A stretch of DNA of 64,000 nucleotides, taken from positions 2,011,665-2,075,664 of the forward strand of contig NZ_CP058952.1 in assembly GCF_013423785.1 (NCBI RefSeq). Reading direction: 5' to 3'. Below the pieces are notes generated by a model. The model saw nothing but the letters and a program-made list of their open reading frames with translations. It had not been told where the DNA came from and made no database searches. Position numbers and translations under genes: made by a program. This DNA is from Chitinibacter fontanus (GTDB lineage: Bacteria; Pseudomonadota; Gammaproteobacteria; Burkholderiales; Chitinibacteraceae). Numbering within the stretch: the stretch's first letter is position 1; each line of letters begins with the position of its first letter. Positions 26,406 to 34,317 of the stretch are shown here, piece after piece.

Positions 26406-27530
26406 ATGTTTGCCAAGCGAATAGATCGTCTTAAGCCATCGCTAGTTAGGGAAATTTTAGCTGCAGCACAAGCTCCTGGGGTAATTTCTTTTGCTGGTGG
26501 GTTACCTGCGGCTGAAACATTATTTCAGCCGGAGCTATCCGAGCTAAAACTGCCCGCATCCATCTGGCAATACGGCGCCTCTGAAGGTGAATCGGTTTTA
26601 CGAGATTTAGTGGCACAGCGTGCGAATCGGCTTGGTTTGGCATGTCGTCCTGATCAAGTGCTGATTCTAAATGGCTCGCAACAAGGAATCGATTTAGTCG
26701 CCAAATTATGGGTAGAAGAGACGACGAAAATTCTGTGTGAATCGCCAACTTATCTGGCTGCATTGCAGGTCTTTGATTTATTTGGGGCAAGTTTTGAGAG
26801 CAGCCAAGCAGATTGGTTAAGCCCAACTGATATTGAGGCTAGCCAAGCAGATTTTGCGTATTTAATTCCAACTTTCCAAAACCCTACTGGCCGTTGTTAC
26901 AGCACAGAGCAGCGGCAACTGCTAGCACAAGCCTTTGATCTGCGTAGAATGCCAGTTTTTGAGGATGACCCATATCGGGATCTTGCATTTGATGGCCCAG
27001 CCCCTGCGCCCTTGGTTTCACATTTGCAATCAGTACCTTGGGTCTATCAGGGCTCATTTTCTAAAACCTTAGCACCTGGGCTACGATTGGGCTACCTGAT
27101 CGCACACCCAGATTTGATTGTGCCGCTAACGCGGCTAAAGCAAGCAGCAGATTTACATAGCAATCGTTTGAGTCAGGCAATTGTGACCCACGTTTTAGCA
27201 AATGGTACGTTGGATAAACACATTGCTGATTTACTACCAATTTATCGCGAAAAACGCGATCTGATGCATCAGGTGCTCACTGAGCAGTTGGCAGAAAAGG
27301 CGTATTGGCATAAGCCCGCAGGTGGTTTGTTTTTCTGGTTGGAATTGAAACGGGACTGTGATACGCACTATTTAATGCAAAAAGCCCTAGCGCTAGGGCT
27401 GGCAATAATGCCCGGAGATCCATTTTATCCTGCCAAGCCACAGCAAACTTGTACTTTACGACTCAACTTCAGCCATAGCTCTCTTGAGTTGATTGAGGAA
27501 GGGGTGAATCGGTTGGCTCGACTAATATAA
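26406..27530 (+). CDS. PLP-dependent aminotransferase (fold type I, LysN/MocR-like class)
   Basis: A pyridoxal-phosphate enzyme of the aminotransferase class I/II family that includes 2-aminoadipate aminotransferases. From ATG 26406 (GGAG six bases upstream) it has 374 residues: ISFAGGLPAAETLF near the N-terminus, the NGSQQGIDLVAKL cofactor loop, PTFQNPTGRCYS, FEDDPYRDL, and Schiff-base K220 in GSFSKTLAPGLRLGY. The late RLNFS contains the carboxylate-binding Arg. No GntR DNA-binding domain is fused, so it is not a true MocR regulator. Substrate is unknown; the divergent MarR regulator suggests inducible use of an amino acid. Confidence 0.88.
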   Translation: MFAKRIDRLKPSLVREILAAAQAPGVISFAGGLPAAETLFQPELSELKLPASIWQYGASEGESVLRDLVAQRANRLGLACRPDQVLILNGSQQGIDLVAKLWVEETTKILCESPTYLAALQVFDLFGASFESSQADWLSPTDIEASQADFAYLIPTFQNPTGRCYSTEQRQLLAQAFDLRRMPVFEDDPYRDLAFDGPAPAPLVSHLQSVPWVYQGSFSKTLAPGLRLGYLIAHPDLIVPLTRLKQAADLHSNRLSQAIVTHVLANGTLDKHIADLLPIYREKRDLMHQVLTEQLAEKAYWHKPAGGLFFWLELKRDCDTHYLMQKALALGLAIMPGDPFYPAKPQQTCTLRLNFSHSSLELIEEGVNRLARLI

Positions 27531-27560
27531 AAAAGAGCCACAAACGATTGTGGCTCTTTT
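27531..27560. terminator. Bidirectional intrinsic terminator
   Basis: A perfect 13-bp stem AAAAGAGCCACAA/TTGTGGCTCTTTT with a 4-nt loop lies between the convergent aminotransferase and minor-pilin operon. T tracts occur on both strands. Confidence 0.92.
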
Positions 27561-27582
27561 GTGCTGCTGATATGGCATCGAT

Positions 27583-29583
27583 TTACATATAACGAGACCA
27601 TTTTACTTTAGCTGTATTGGGAGTGCCTGGTTTGGCAGGTGTACCTGGTGTCCCTTTTTCGCCACCCAATGTTTTTCCAGGAGTGTATGTAGTTGGTAAT
27701 TTTTGGAGGTTAATTGTGGTACCACCAGCGATTTTATTGGTTGTGCCTGTGTCACCCAAAGCAAGCGCTGTGATATAGCCGAATACATTAGTATTGCCGC
27801 CATTGCCATATAAGTTGCCAGCCCAAACACTACCAAAATTATAATTGGATGCGCCCAAGTTAATATCACCACCTTGGTAAGAGCCATTTTTAAAGCTACC
27901 AGCGAGATAGGCAAAATTCCCGATGCCACCATCGACTTCACTTTGGTAATTATCTGCAGAGACCTTTACGCCATTCACTTCGCAAAATTGCTTAGGATAA
28001 AGGCTTGGGAATATGCTATTTACGCATGTGCCTGTGAATGTGTAGTTATTTATCCTAGCTGGATCCGGATCAATATCGTAGGTGCCGCCCTGATAGCCTG
28101 CAAAATTGGGTGCATAGGTAATTACATTTCCGGATGTACTTACATTACCAGTTACAATGAATGAGTTATAAAAGCCTTTATCTCCTTTTACATTTAAATT
28201 ACCTTCAAACCAAGCTACGCCAGGAGCAATTTGAGCATTGCCATTATCGCTAATATTCCAAGTTTTTGTGTTGGCGGCATAAGAGAAACAGGCTGATTCA
28301 TTACGAGTAGCACCACTTTTGCAAATGGTTTTTGCTCCGGAGAAGACGGTCGGGTTTTTGCACATTGGTTTATTGATGTTTGAACTGCTATCAAGCTCAA
28401 GGCAAAGATAATCTGCTTGATCGTTATTCCAATTTTGGCTGTAATTGCCTAAAAAATAGGTTCCATTGTCAATTCCAGCTACATTCCTGATTGTAACTTT
28501 GCGATATCCATTAGCATCCACTTCAAATACATAGTTAGCAATTGATTTATAAGCATAAGCATCAAACGATTGATCAGGATTCATGCTTACCAAAGGTACT
28601 TTTGCCTTGTAACTCGGGTCGATTGTTACTTTAACATTTGGAGTAACTGCTTTTTCGACACTACCCACTTGGCCTGAGTCGACATGTGGATCACCACTCC
28701 ATGATAATTTCCCATCGGCATAAACAGCTCCCATGTGGGCGCTAGATTTAATTGATACGTTACCATTGGTTTTTATAATATTTGCTTGGGCATTCCCATT
28801 GCTCATATTAATTTCGGCACTACTTGGATACTCTGCATATTTTGCGGACCACATTTCTTTGATCACTGCACTATTACTGACATTAATCCAGCCATTGGCA
28901 TGGAGAAATTCATAACTACCGGTACTGCCAATAGTTATATTGCCCGAAGACTTGATAATATCCACACCACTCATTGATCCAGAAGTGGATACATCCCCAT
29001 CTACAATTACTTCTAAATCTTTGGTGTCTCCTTCGAATAACTTGATGTCCCCGCTAATATTTAGGCCCTTTTTAAACATGACCACGCCACGTTTGGGAGG
29101 GGTTACGGGCTCTACCGGGGGTACCGCATCTGTCCCAGTTTGTACGTTATATACAATATCCAGTGTGGAGCGTGATTCTGCTTTGGAGCCCGCCGCCGTG
29201 GTTCCTGTGATTTGCACTCGCAGGCGTATTGGATCGGTAGTTTTGACTGGATCAAAGTCAACCTGCATGGCTCTCGCGCTAATGCCATCGACGCCACCGA
29301 ATGTCATTGCTAAGCCTGCTGGCGTTGCTGTCTCGGCTGTTTGGACTGCGGCACCAAGATTTCTGAGTTGCTGTGGTGTCATGGTAATTAAATATTGCTG
29401 AACAACTTGAGCTCCTGTCCATGTCTTGATCTGTGCTTGCGTTAATGCGTGCTCAGATAGTTGGACTTCTTGCGTGCTGCGCACGTAATAGGCTGTTCCC
29501 ACAACGGCGGCAGTTAGCGATAGTCCGCTCAGAAGCAAGATCAGAATGGTGGCTACTCCACGCTGCTTTTGAAATAAGTACAT
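27583..29583 (-). CDS. Very large PilX-like minor pilin with a beta-rich repetitive body
   Basis: About 666 residues. The N-terminus (QKQRG-VATILILLLSGLSLTAAVVGTAYYV, then a helical stretch ending AQVVQQYL) is a PilX-type prepilin leader with a G cleavage site and no Glu5. After a PVEPVTPPKRG linker near residue 165 comes a long repetitive region. Its short turns (GDVSTSG, GNITIGSTG, GNVSIKSS, GNLNVKGD, GNVSTSGN) look like a parallel beta-solenoid. Several Cys pairs and a Gly-Pro-Thr tail (GTPGTPAKPGTP) follow. Normal PilX is under 200 residues. It is last of five minor-pilin genes, with no PilY1 nearby, so it may supply the adhesive pilus tip; this is inference. GTG 29589 is an alternative start. 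Confidence 0.75.
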   Translation of the reverse strand: MYLFQKQRGVATILILLLSGLSLTAAVVGTAYYVRSTQEVQLSEHALTQAQIKTWTGAQVVQQYLITMTPQQLRNLGAAVQTAETATPAGLAMTFGGVDGISARAMQVDFDPVKTTDPIRLRVQITGTTAAGSKAESRSTLDIVYNVQTGTDAVPPVEPVTPPKRGVVMFKKGLNISGDIKLFEGDTKDLEVIVDGDVSTSGSMSGVDIIKSSGNITIGSTGSYEFLHANGWINVSNSAVIKEMWSAKYAEYPSSAEINMSNGNAQANIIKTNGNVSIKSSAHMGAVYADGKLSWSGDPHVDSGQVGSVEKAVTPNVKVTIDPSYKAKVPLVSMNPDQSFDAYAYKSIANYVFEVDANGYRKVTIRNVAGIDNGTYFLGNYSQNWNNDQADYLCLELDSSSNINKPMCKNPTVFSGAKTICKSGATRNESACFSYAANTKTWNISDNGNAQIAPGVAWFEGNLNVKGDKGFYNSFIVTGNVSTSGNVITYAPNFAGYQGGTYDIDPDPARINNYTFTGTCVNSIFPSLYPKQFCEVNGVKVSADNYQSEVDGGIGNFAYLAGSFKNGSYQGGDINLGASNYNFGSVWAGNLYGNGGNTNVFGYITALALGDTGTTNKIAGGTTINLQKLPTTYTPGKTLGGEKGTPGTPAKPGTPNTAKVKWSRYM

Positions 29584-29598
29584 TCGCACAGGGCCTCT

Positions 29599-30267
29599 TT
29601 ATGGAGCTACAAAATTTGCAAGGCAGGTACTCTGACTTGAGTCTAGGTTGTTACTGTTTTTGACCTTTAATTCGACAAGTACATTGCCATTCACTGCACT
29701 GATCCCAAGTGGGGTGCAATTTTGGGTTTTGACAGTAATTAACACTGCATCATCAATTTCGGTGCTAGTAACATCTGCAGTGGTTTTCGAGTGCGCTGCA
29801 CTCATAATTTGAGTAGTGGTCCAAGTAAGGGTATTCCACTCAGAGGCATTCGCGCAGTCCGCCGCATTCAACAGTAATAATCCGCCTTCTGCGGGCGACA
29901 AGAGCCCGCTGCATTTGGATACCCCCGTATCTAAGCTGCGCCAGACGATGGCGTTGCCAGTTCGTGTGGTTGTGGTACTCAGTGTGCCGGTCAATTTGTT
30001 ATCAGCAGATAATGCCGCAGTAGTAATAACTTTGATCTCATCACTACTGTTTGGGGTTTCAATACCAAAACCAGCGGACTGTAGGTTGATTCCCGCGGTT
30101 AGAAAGCTAGCAGTGCGGCGAGAGTTGAGCATGGCATCTTGCGAGGCATGAGCACTGATTTTGACAGTGTTCTTATACATCGACATCATCCCAACAACCA
30201 CAATCAACGAGATTGCTACTCCAACCATTAAACTAACCAAGGTGCTGCCGAATTGGTTCTTTATCAT
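29599..30267 (-). CDS. PilW-like minor pilin
   Basis: A prepilin-type protein of 222 residues with a hydrophobic N-terminal helix (FG-STLVSLMVGVAISLIVVVGMMSMYK) and a PilW-style segment (RRTASFLTAGINLQSAGFGI). Unusually, the fifth residue after the presumed cleavage Gly is Ser, not the conserved Glu that helps docking into the pilus. The C-terminal half is beta-rich with four Cys. It lies between the PilV-like gene and the giant PilX-like gene and is surely part of their operon. Confidence 0.8.
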   Translation of the reverse strand: MIKNQFGSTLVSLMVGVAISLIVVVGMMSMYKNTVKISAHASQDAMLNSRRTASFLTAGINLQSAGFGIETPNSSDEIKVITTAALSADNKLTGTLSTTTTRTGNAIVWRSLDTGVSKCSGLLSPAEGGLLLLNAADCANASEWNTLTWTTTQIMSAAHSKTTADVTSTEIDDAVLITVKTQNCTPLGISAVNGNVLVELKVKNSNNLDSSQSTCLANFVAP

Positions 30268-30289
30268 TCGCGATCCAGTGTTTATAAGA

Positions 30290-30709
30290 CTATTGCGAAA
30301 TTACAATTTCACCGTTACCACCAAATAAGCTTTTGGCAGCTGCACTTTCTTGTGTTTTGACGGTAAAACTGGTGGTGGGAGCTGCCGCGGCAGGAATTGT
30401 TACTGTTTCGGCGTTAGCTGTGACAGTAATTGCGGTCGCCGCGGTGCAGCTGGTATTTAACGCGTAATCGGTGGTATTTATGGTGATTTTGGATGCAGTC
30501 CCACCGCACAAAGCATTGAGGCCAACCGTTTGGATTGTTTGACGCAAACTACTCACAGCCATGCCATGAGTATTTGCGATGCGTTGAGCCGCTAAGGTTC
30601 TAGATGCGACATAAGTCAAGCCTAGGCCGATTACCGCAGCCAGCACAATGCCTATTAAGCTTTCTAGCAAGGCATCGCCCTGTTGAGATTTATAACTCGA
30701 CAGTTTCAT
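30290..30709 (-). CDS. PilV-like minor pilin
   Basis: From ATG 30709 (AGGA upstream) it has 139 residues. The prepilin motif QQG-DALLESLIGIVLAAVIGLGLTYV has Glu at +5. An R/S-rich helix and a short beta-rich C-terminal domain with two Cys (LCGGT and NTSCTAA) follow. Its start overlaps the FimT/GspH-like gene by 20 bp. The longer frame upstream to 31036 is only a shadow of that gene. Confidence 0.8.
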   Translation of the reverse strand: MKLSSYKSQQGDALLESLIGIVLAAVIGLGLTYVASRTLAAQRIANTHGMAVSSLRQTIQTVGLNALCGGTASKITINTTDYALNTSCTAATAITVTANAETVTIPAAAAPTTSFTVKTQESAAAKSLFGGNGEIVISQ

Positions 30710-31148
30710 AGGAGTTTCCTTGGCATACTTTATAGCTAGTAGCATCATTGCGTAGCCCGCGGCTGTTGATGCCAATTTCAAGTGCTGCATTTGCTGAGCA
30801 TGTGCTGCCGGTGACGATGAAAGTTTTTCCAGGCAATGCTTCCTGCCATTTCGCTGACGCGGCATCACAATCGTCCGGTTGTCCATTACAAACCAGTAAA
30901 ATATTATTTGCGATAACCATACTTGCTGACGCGATGGTGGTATCAGTCTGCCCTGTTGGATTGCGTAGTGCGATAGCTTTGGCTTGCTGATAGCCGCGCT
31001 CCATGGTCGCTTTGGCCTTGCGCACTTGGGCATCATCCGACCAGCGACTACTGAGCGGTACGGCTAGGGCCAGCAAAATAGACATAATTGCAAGCGTGAA
31101 GATTAGCTCAACCAGAGTAAAGCCTTGCTGCGCGAGTTTATTTACCAT
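30690..31148 (-). CDS. FimT/GspH-like minor pilin
   Basis: The 152-residue prepilin has the class III cleavage and helix motif QQG-FTLVELIFTLAIMSILLALAVPLSSRW. ERGYQQAKAIALRNPTGQ follows, which is typical of the GspH/FimT group that primes type IV pilus assembly. Four Cys lie in the C-terminal half. It overlaps the PilE-like gene upstream by 7 bp and the PilV-like gene downstream. Confidence 0.85.
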   Translation of the reverse strand: MVNKLAQQGFTLVELIFTLAIMSILLALAVPLSSRWSDDAQVRKAKATMERGYQQAKAIALRNPTGQTDTTIASASMVIANNILLVCNGQPDDCDAASAKWQEALPGKTFIVTGSTCSANAALEIGINSRGLRNDATSYKVCQGNSYETVEL

Positions 31149-31561
31149 TTTGTAAATCCGCAGGTGCTGGTAGCGCTTCGAGTATTGTCGTGCTTCAGTT
31201 TTAGATCGCAGCCACTTAGTGAACCTTGACCTGTTGCGGTCAATTCATAAGTGCTGGCTGTGGCAGTTGTGATGCTGTATTCGAAATTGGTATTGTCCAA
31301 CGACGGTTGCCAGTTGGTCATTTTGCTTTTGGTTGTGGCTGTAGAGGTCGTCGTGTCTGTTGGATAGCTCAACGTTTTTTGATATGCGTTTTCAAAGTTC
31401 ATGGCTAACGAGGTGAGATCAGCCGCTGCGGCTTTAGCTTTGCTTTTTCTTACATAGGAGTTGTAAGCAGGCAGGGCAATTGATGCGAGGATGCTGATGA
31501 TGGCTACAACAATCAGCAATTCAATCAGCGTAAAACCGTTTTCAGTTTCTGTTTTTGGCAT
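31142..31561 (-). CDS. PilE-like type IV pilin (minor pilin)
   Basis: The 139-residue product has a textbook prepilin N-terminus: ENG-FTLIELLIVVAIISILASIALPAYNSYVRKSKAKAAAADL, with G cleavage site and Glu5. Its C-terminal D-region is bounded by two Cys (LSGCDLKL and STCGF). It is first of the five-gene minor pilin operon. The family includes PilE of the fimT-pilVWXE locus, so it need not be the major pilin. Confidence 0.88.
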   Translation of the reverse strand: MPKTETENGFTLIELLIVVAIISILASIALPAYNSYVRKSKAKAAAADLTSLAMNFENAYQKTLSYPTDTTTSTATTKSKMTNWQPSLDNTNFEYSITTATASTYELTATGQGSLSGCDLKLKHDNTRSATSTCGFTKW

Positions 31562-31849
31562 GGCGGTTATTTTTAAGTTTTTGTCAATATATCATAAGTT
31601 TACTCGATTTTTAAAGAAAGACGATAGAGTGGATTGTCTGTTTTTTACAATCAACTTAATTGTTTGGCTGTAAGTTTTTGGGTTGGCAGATATTGTCAGA
31701 CTCGAGCGCAGTGCTCGTGTGAGTTAAAGGCAAGATAGGGTTGAGTGCTTATGCAGAATAAAACTATGCATTGCTTAATTGCTCGGCCGGTACTGATTAA
31801 TGCCGCCTCTAAGTAAGCAAATGTCTATGCGCTTGAATTTATTGCAATA
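31562..31849. other. AT-rich intergenic region upstream of the minor pilin operon
   Basis: Nearly 290 bp with no gene visible on either strand. It should hold the promoter of the minor pilin operon: on the minus strand a TTGACA-like hexamer and an ATGATATAT stretch occur 20-35 bp before the ATG at 31561, but the pair is not well spaced. No other clear signal was seen. Confidence 0.5.
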
Positions 31850-31876
31850 AAAAAGCGGGGCTAGGCCCCGCTTTTT
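31850..31876. terminator. Intrinsic terminator
   Basis: A perfect stem AAAAAGCGGGGC/GCCCCGCTTTTT with a 3-nt loop lies 14 bp after the stop of the minus-strand gene ending at 31891. T tracts are present in both directions. Confidence 0.92.
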
Positions 31877-31890
31877 GCTATGAGTGTCAA

Positions 31891-32391
31891 TTACACCTTA
31901 AATAGTTCTTCAATGGCTTTTTCACCGTTATAAGCTGCGCCACGGTGACCGGAGCGGCGTAGGGCGTTGGCCCATTCATCGACGATCGGCTTTAAGTCTT
32001 CGCTATTGCGTACGGCATTGAGCATTACACTGATTTTTTCTTCCCAGTTTTGTCCGAGGTATTCTTGGGTGACGCTCAGAATCACTTTGCGTGCCGCGTT
32101 GAGTTGGGCGGAATTACTGCGCGGAGGTGGGGGTGCAATTGTCGTTGGGCCGGAAAACTGAATTTGCTCCAGAGACTGTTTGCTAGTGCTACGTGCGATA
32201 AGCCCTGCTTCAGCCAATTTTTTTAGATTCAGTAAAACTTCTTGACCCGGGAGCATGGCGACCAACATGGCCGAGCTGCGCTGGCCATCAATCATAAACA
32301 GCAACTGGCGTTCTTTTTGGCCGATGGCACCGCTGCGCGTTTGCAGCTCTTGTGCGCCGGTAGGGGTTTTGGTGTAAATGATTTGGTCCAT
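31891..32391 (-). CDS. Conserved hypothetical protein, paralogue of the gene at 1860-2393
   Basis: From ATG 32391 it has 166 residues; an in-frame start at 32451 is unlikely. Residues 12-63 (QELQTRSGAIGQKERQLLFMIDGQR...LAEAGLI) closely match the N-terminal domain of the protein at 1860-2393. Both have a Pro-rich linker and a helical C-terminal domain with the shared pattern LG...E....L..V....DL. No catalytic motif, membrane segment or signal peptide is seen. It is a single gene with its own terminator. Confidence 0.72.
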   Translation of the reverse strand: MDQIIYTKTPTGAQELQTRSGAIGQKERQLLFMIDGQRSSAMLVAMLPGQEVLLNLKKLAEAGLIARSTSKQSLEQIQFSGPTTIAPPPPRSNSAQLNAARKVILSVTQEYLGQNWEEKISVMLNAVRNSEDLKPIVDEWANALRRSGHRGAAYNGEKAIEELFKV

Positions 32392-32591
32392 ACGGTTGTC
32401 TCTTTGGTGCGCAGGTCGCTTATATATAGGGCAAGCGAGATGTAGTGACAATCAGCGAACTACATCATTGGCGAAAACAACACAGTATGGGCATTAAACT
32501 GCAAGTGCTTAAAAGTAAAGAAAATAATCGCTAATCCGTGACGAGTGGCAGTATGGCTACCTGAATCCATTCTGCAGATGTGTAGCGGTTG

Positions 32592-32607
32592 ATACCTACC
32601 TAGGTAT
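32592..32607. repeat. ATACCY-N4-RGGTAT palindrome
   Basis: ATACCTACCTAGGTAT, extended by one more pair (G...C at 32591/32608), lies in the gap between the EamA stop and the start of the gene at 32391. It is one of three 16-bp sites in the window that fit the same pattern. Confidence 0.6.
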
Positions 32608-32612
32608 CGGGA

Positions 32613-33479
32613 TCAAAGTCGTGGCTTGAGGCTATGAATCACCAAGCCCAGCATAATCAAACCCGTTCCCCATAATTCAGTTGCGGCTAAGACTTCATGA
32701 TTGAGCCAATGACCTAGCCATAATGATGTGGCAGGGGTAATTAGTGAAATCAAGGCGACGCTTAGCGGGCGACATTCCCGAATCAGCCAGTAGTACAAAC
32801 TAAATGCCAGCACCGAGCCAATGCTAGCTAGATAAACCAAAGCGGCCAAGGCTCGAAGAGGAAGTTGCTGAGGCATAGGAGCGCCGCTCATGAGCCAGAA
32901 AAGCGCTGTCAAGAACGCGGCTACGCACAGCGCCCCTGTATTGACGTTCATTGCCGATTGCGTGCTGGCATAGCGTTTTAGCAGTACGGCGGCGGCCGAT
33001 TGCAAGGCCATGCCCGCTAGTAATGCCAGCATGCCGGGCAAGCCGCCGGGGCTCAAATTCAGGTTTTGTCCAAAAATAACGAATAAGCCCAGTAAACTAA
33101 CGCCAATTGCCAGCCATTCAATGCCGCGTAAGGGCATTGCTAACCAGCGTGCGGCAAACAGGCCCGTGGCAAGTGGTGCGAGGCCATAGAGTACGGCAAT
33201 TAAACCGGAGCTGATAAACTGCGCCGCCCAAAATGAACAAAGCATTGAGAAAGCGGTCGCAATTCCTGCGATTAAATAGGCGCGGCGATGTGCCCAATCC
33301 TTGTGTAATCTATGACCACGCCAACGCAGCAGAATGACGGCCAAAGCAGCTGCTAGGCCAAAGCGTGTCAGCAATGCCAGCGTGAATGGTAGCCCAGTTA
33401 CTCCCCATTTGATGCCCAGCGCGGTGGTAGACCAGACCGCGATCAGAAGCAAATAAGCGGGGGCAATCCGTGAAGTCAT
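32613..33479 (-). CDS. EamA/DMT-family transporter
   Basis: The 288-residue inner-membrane protein has ten hydrophobic segments arranged as two EamA repeats (ALGIKWGVTGLPFTLALLTRFGLAA in the first, SAAAVLLKRYASTQSAMNVNTG in the second). These exporters move metabolites or amino acids; the substrate cannot be told. The start overlaps the stop of the PliI-like gene by 4 bp (ATGA), placing it last in an overlapping six-gene block. Confidence 0.88.
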   Translation of the reverse strand: MTSRIAPAYLLLIAVWSTTALGIKWGVTGLPFTLALLTRFGLAAALAVILLRWRGHRLHKDWAHRRAYLIAGIATAFSMLCSFWAAQFISSGLIAVLYGLAPLATGLFAARWLAMPLRGIEWLAIGVSLLGLFVIFGQNLNLSPGGLPGMLALLAGMALQSAAAVLLKRYASTQSAMNVNTGALCVAAFLTALFWLMSGAPMPQQLPLRALAALVYLASIGSVLAFSLYYWLIRECRPLSVALISLITPATSLWLGHWLNHEVLAATELWGTGLIMLGLVIHSLKPRL

Positions 33480-33919
33480 CGTTTGCGAATCATCCGCTTA
33501 ACCTCAGCCAATGGATCGGCTTTGGGGGGTAAATCCGTCAGGCGTAAAATGCGTTTGAGTTGTTGGTGTTGCCAGCTAAATAGATCCACATTCAGGTAGC
33601 CGCCGCTGCCAGCACTACGCATCACCACGACAACTTCGCCGATTCCATCGCCATCTGCATCGGTATTGAGCACGCGCTCAACACTGCCATCGCGTGGATA
33701 AATTTGCCCTGCTAGAAAATCATCAAAGGGGAAATTGGGATTGCTGCCGCCATATAGTCGGATGCTATAGCTGCCAATGCTGCGGGGCTCATTATCACCT
33801 TCGGCAACCTGAATGATGCTGTGATTGTCGGGTAATGGCAGTTGTTGCACAAAGCGGGTTTCGCCAGCGTGGCTAAACAATGGTAAGCAAGCGAGCATCA
33901 GACATAGCCGTTTGAGCAT
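33476..33919 (-). CDS. Putative PliI-family periplasmic inhibitor of I-type lysozyme
   Basis: A secreted 147-residue protein with a signal peptide (MLKRLCLMLACLPLFSHA) and a small beta-rich domain. The pattern AEGDNEPRSIGSYSIRLY, FPFDDFLAGQIYPRDGSVERVL, DADGDGIGEVVVVMRSAGSGGYL matches what I recall of PliI inhibitors, which bind invertebrate-type lysozymes. The SGxY-like loop (SGGY) is the key inhibitory element in related families. Recognition is from memory, not alignment. If correct, it hints at contact with invertebrate hosts or grazers. Confidence 0.6.
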   Translation of the reverse strand: MLKRLCLMLACLPLFSHAGETRFVQQLPLPDNHSIIQVAEGDNEPRSIGSYSIRLYGGSNPNFPFDDFLAGQIYPRDGSVERVLNTDADGDGIGEVVVVMRSAGSGGYLNVDLFSWQHQQLKRILRLTDLPPKADPLAEVKRMIRKR

Positions 33920-33930
33920 TGGGCAACTCC

Positions 33931-34317
33931 TTAGTGGGCGATAATCGACAAAGATCCGTCAGCGCTAGTAAAAGAAATGCCGTTGCTGCCCGTAGTAATC
34001 AGCGCAATGATCATGGCTAGTGTGACTAAGTCGGCGGCAGTATCGCTTAAATCCGGCTTTGCCACGCTGGGTGGCGCAATAAATCGCTGGGCGATTTGGC
34101 GCACCGAATGTTGATATGCTGCAGGGCTACCATCGCAAGCGAAGCGAATTTGGTCAGCGGCGACGCTTGATTCTAGCTCTGCCTGCGTTATGGAAGCGCT
34201 GCGCTGGTCGATGTGTGTTTTGAGCGCCGCAAACGCCTGCTGGCACTCGACAGTCATGGGTTCAATAGCCCAACAGCGAGAGGTAAACAGCAGTAGTGTA
34301 AATAACCAGATTTTCAC
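33931..34317 (-). CDS. Secreted or membrane-tethered hypothetical protein
   Basis: A 128-residue product from GTG 34317, which overlaps the stop of the TauE/SafE gene as GTGA and so is probably coupled. It has an N-terminal signal segment (KIWLFTLLLFTSRCWA), two Cys, and a helical middle. A second hydrophobic stretch near the C-terminus (LVTLAMIIALITTG) follows. The family is not recognised. Confidence 0.62.
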   Translation of the reverse strand: MKIWLFTLLLFTSRCWAIEPMTVECQQAFAALKTHIDQRSASITQAELESSVAADQIRFACDGSPAAYQHSVRQIAQRFIAPPSVAKPDLSDTAADLVTLAMIIALITTGSNGISFTSADGSLSIIAH

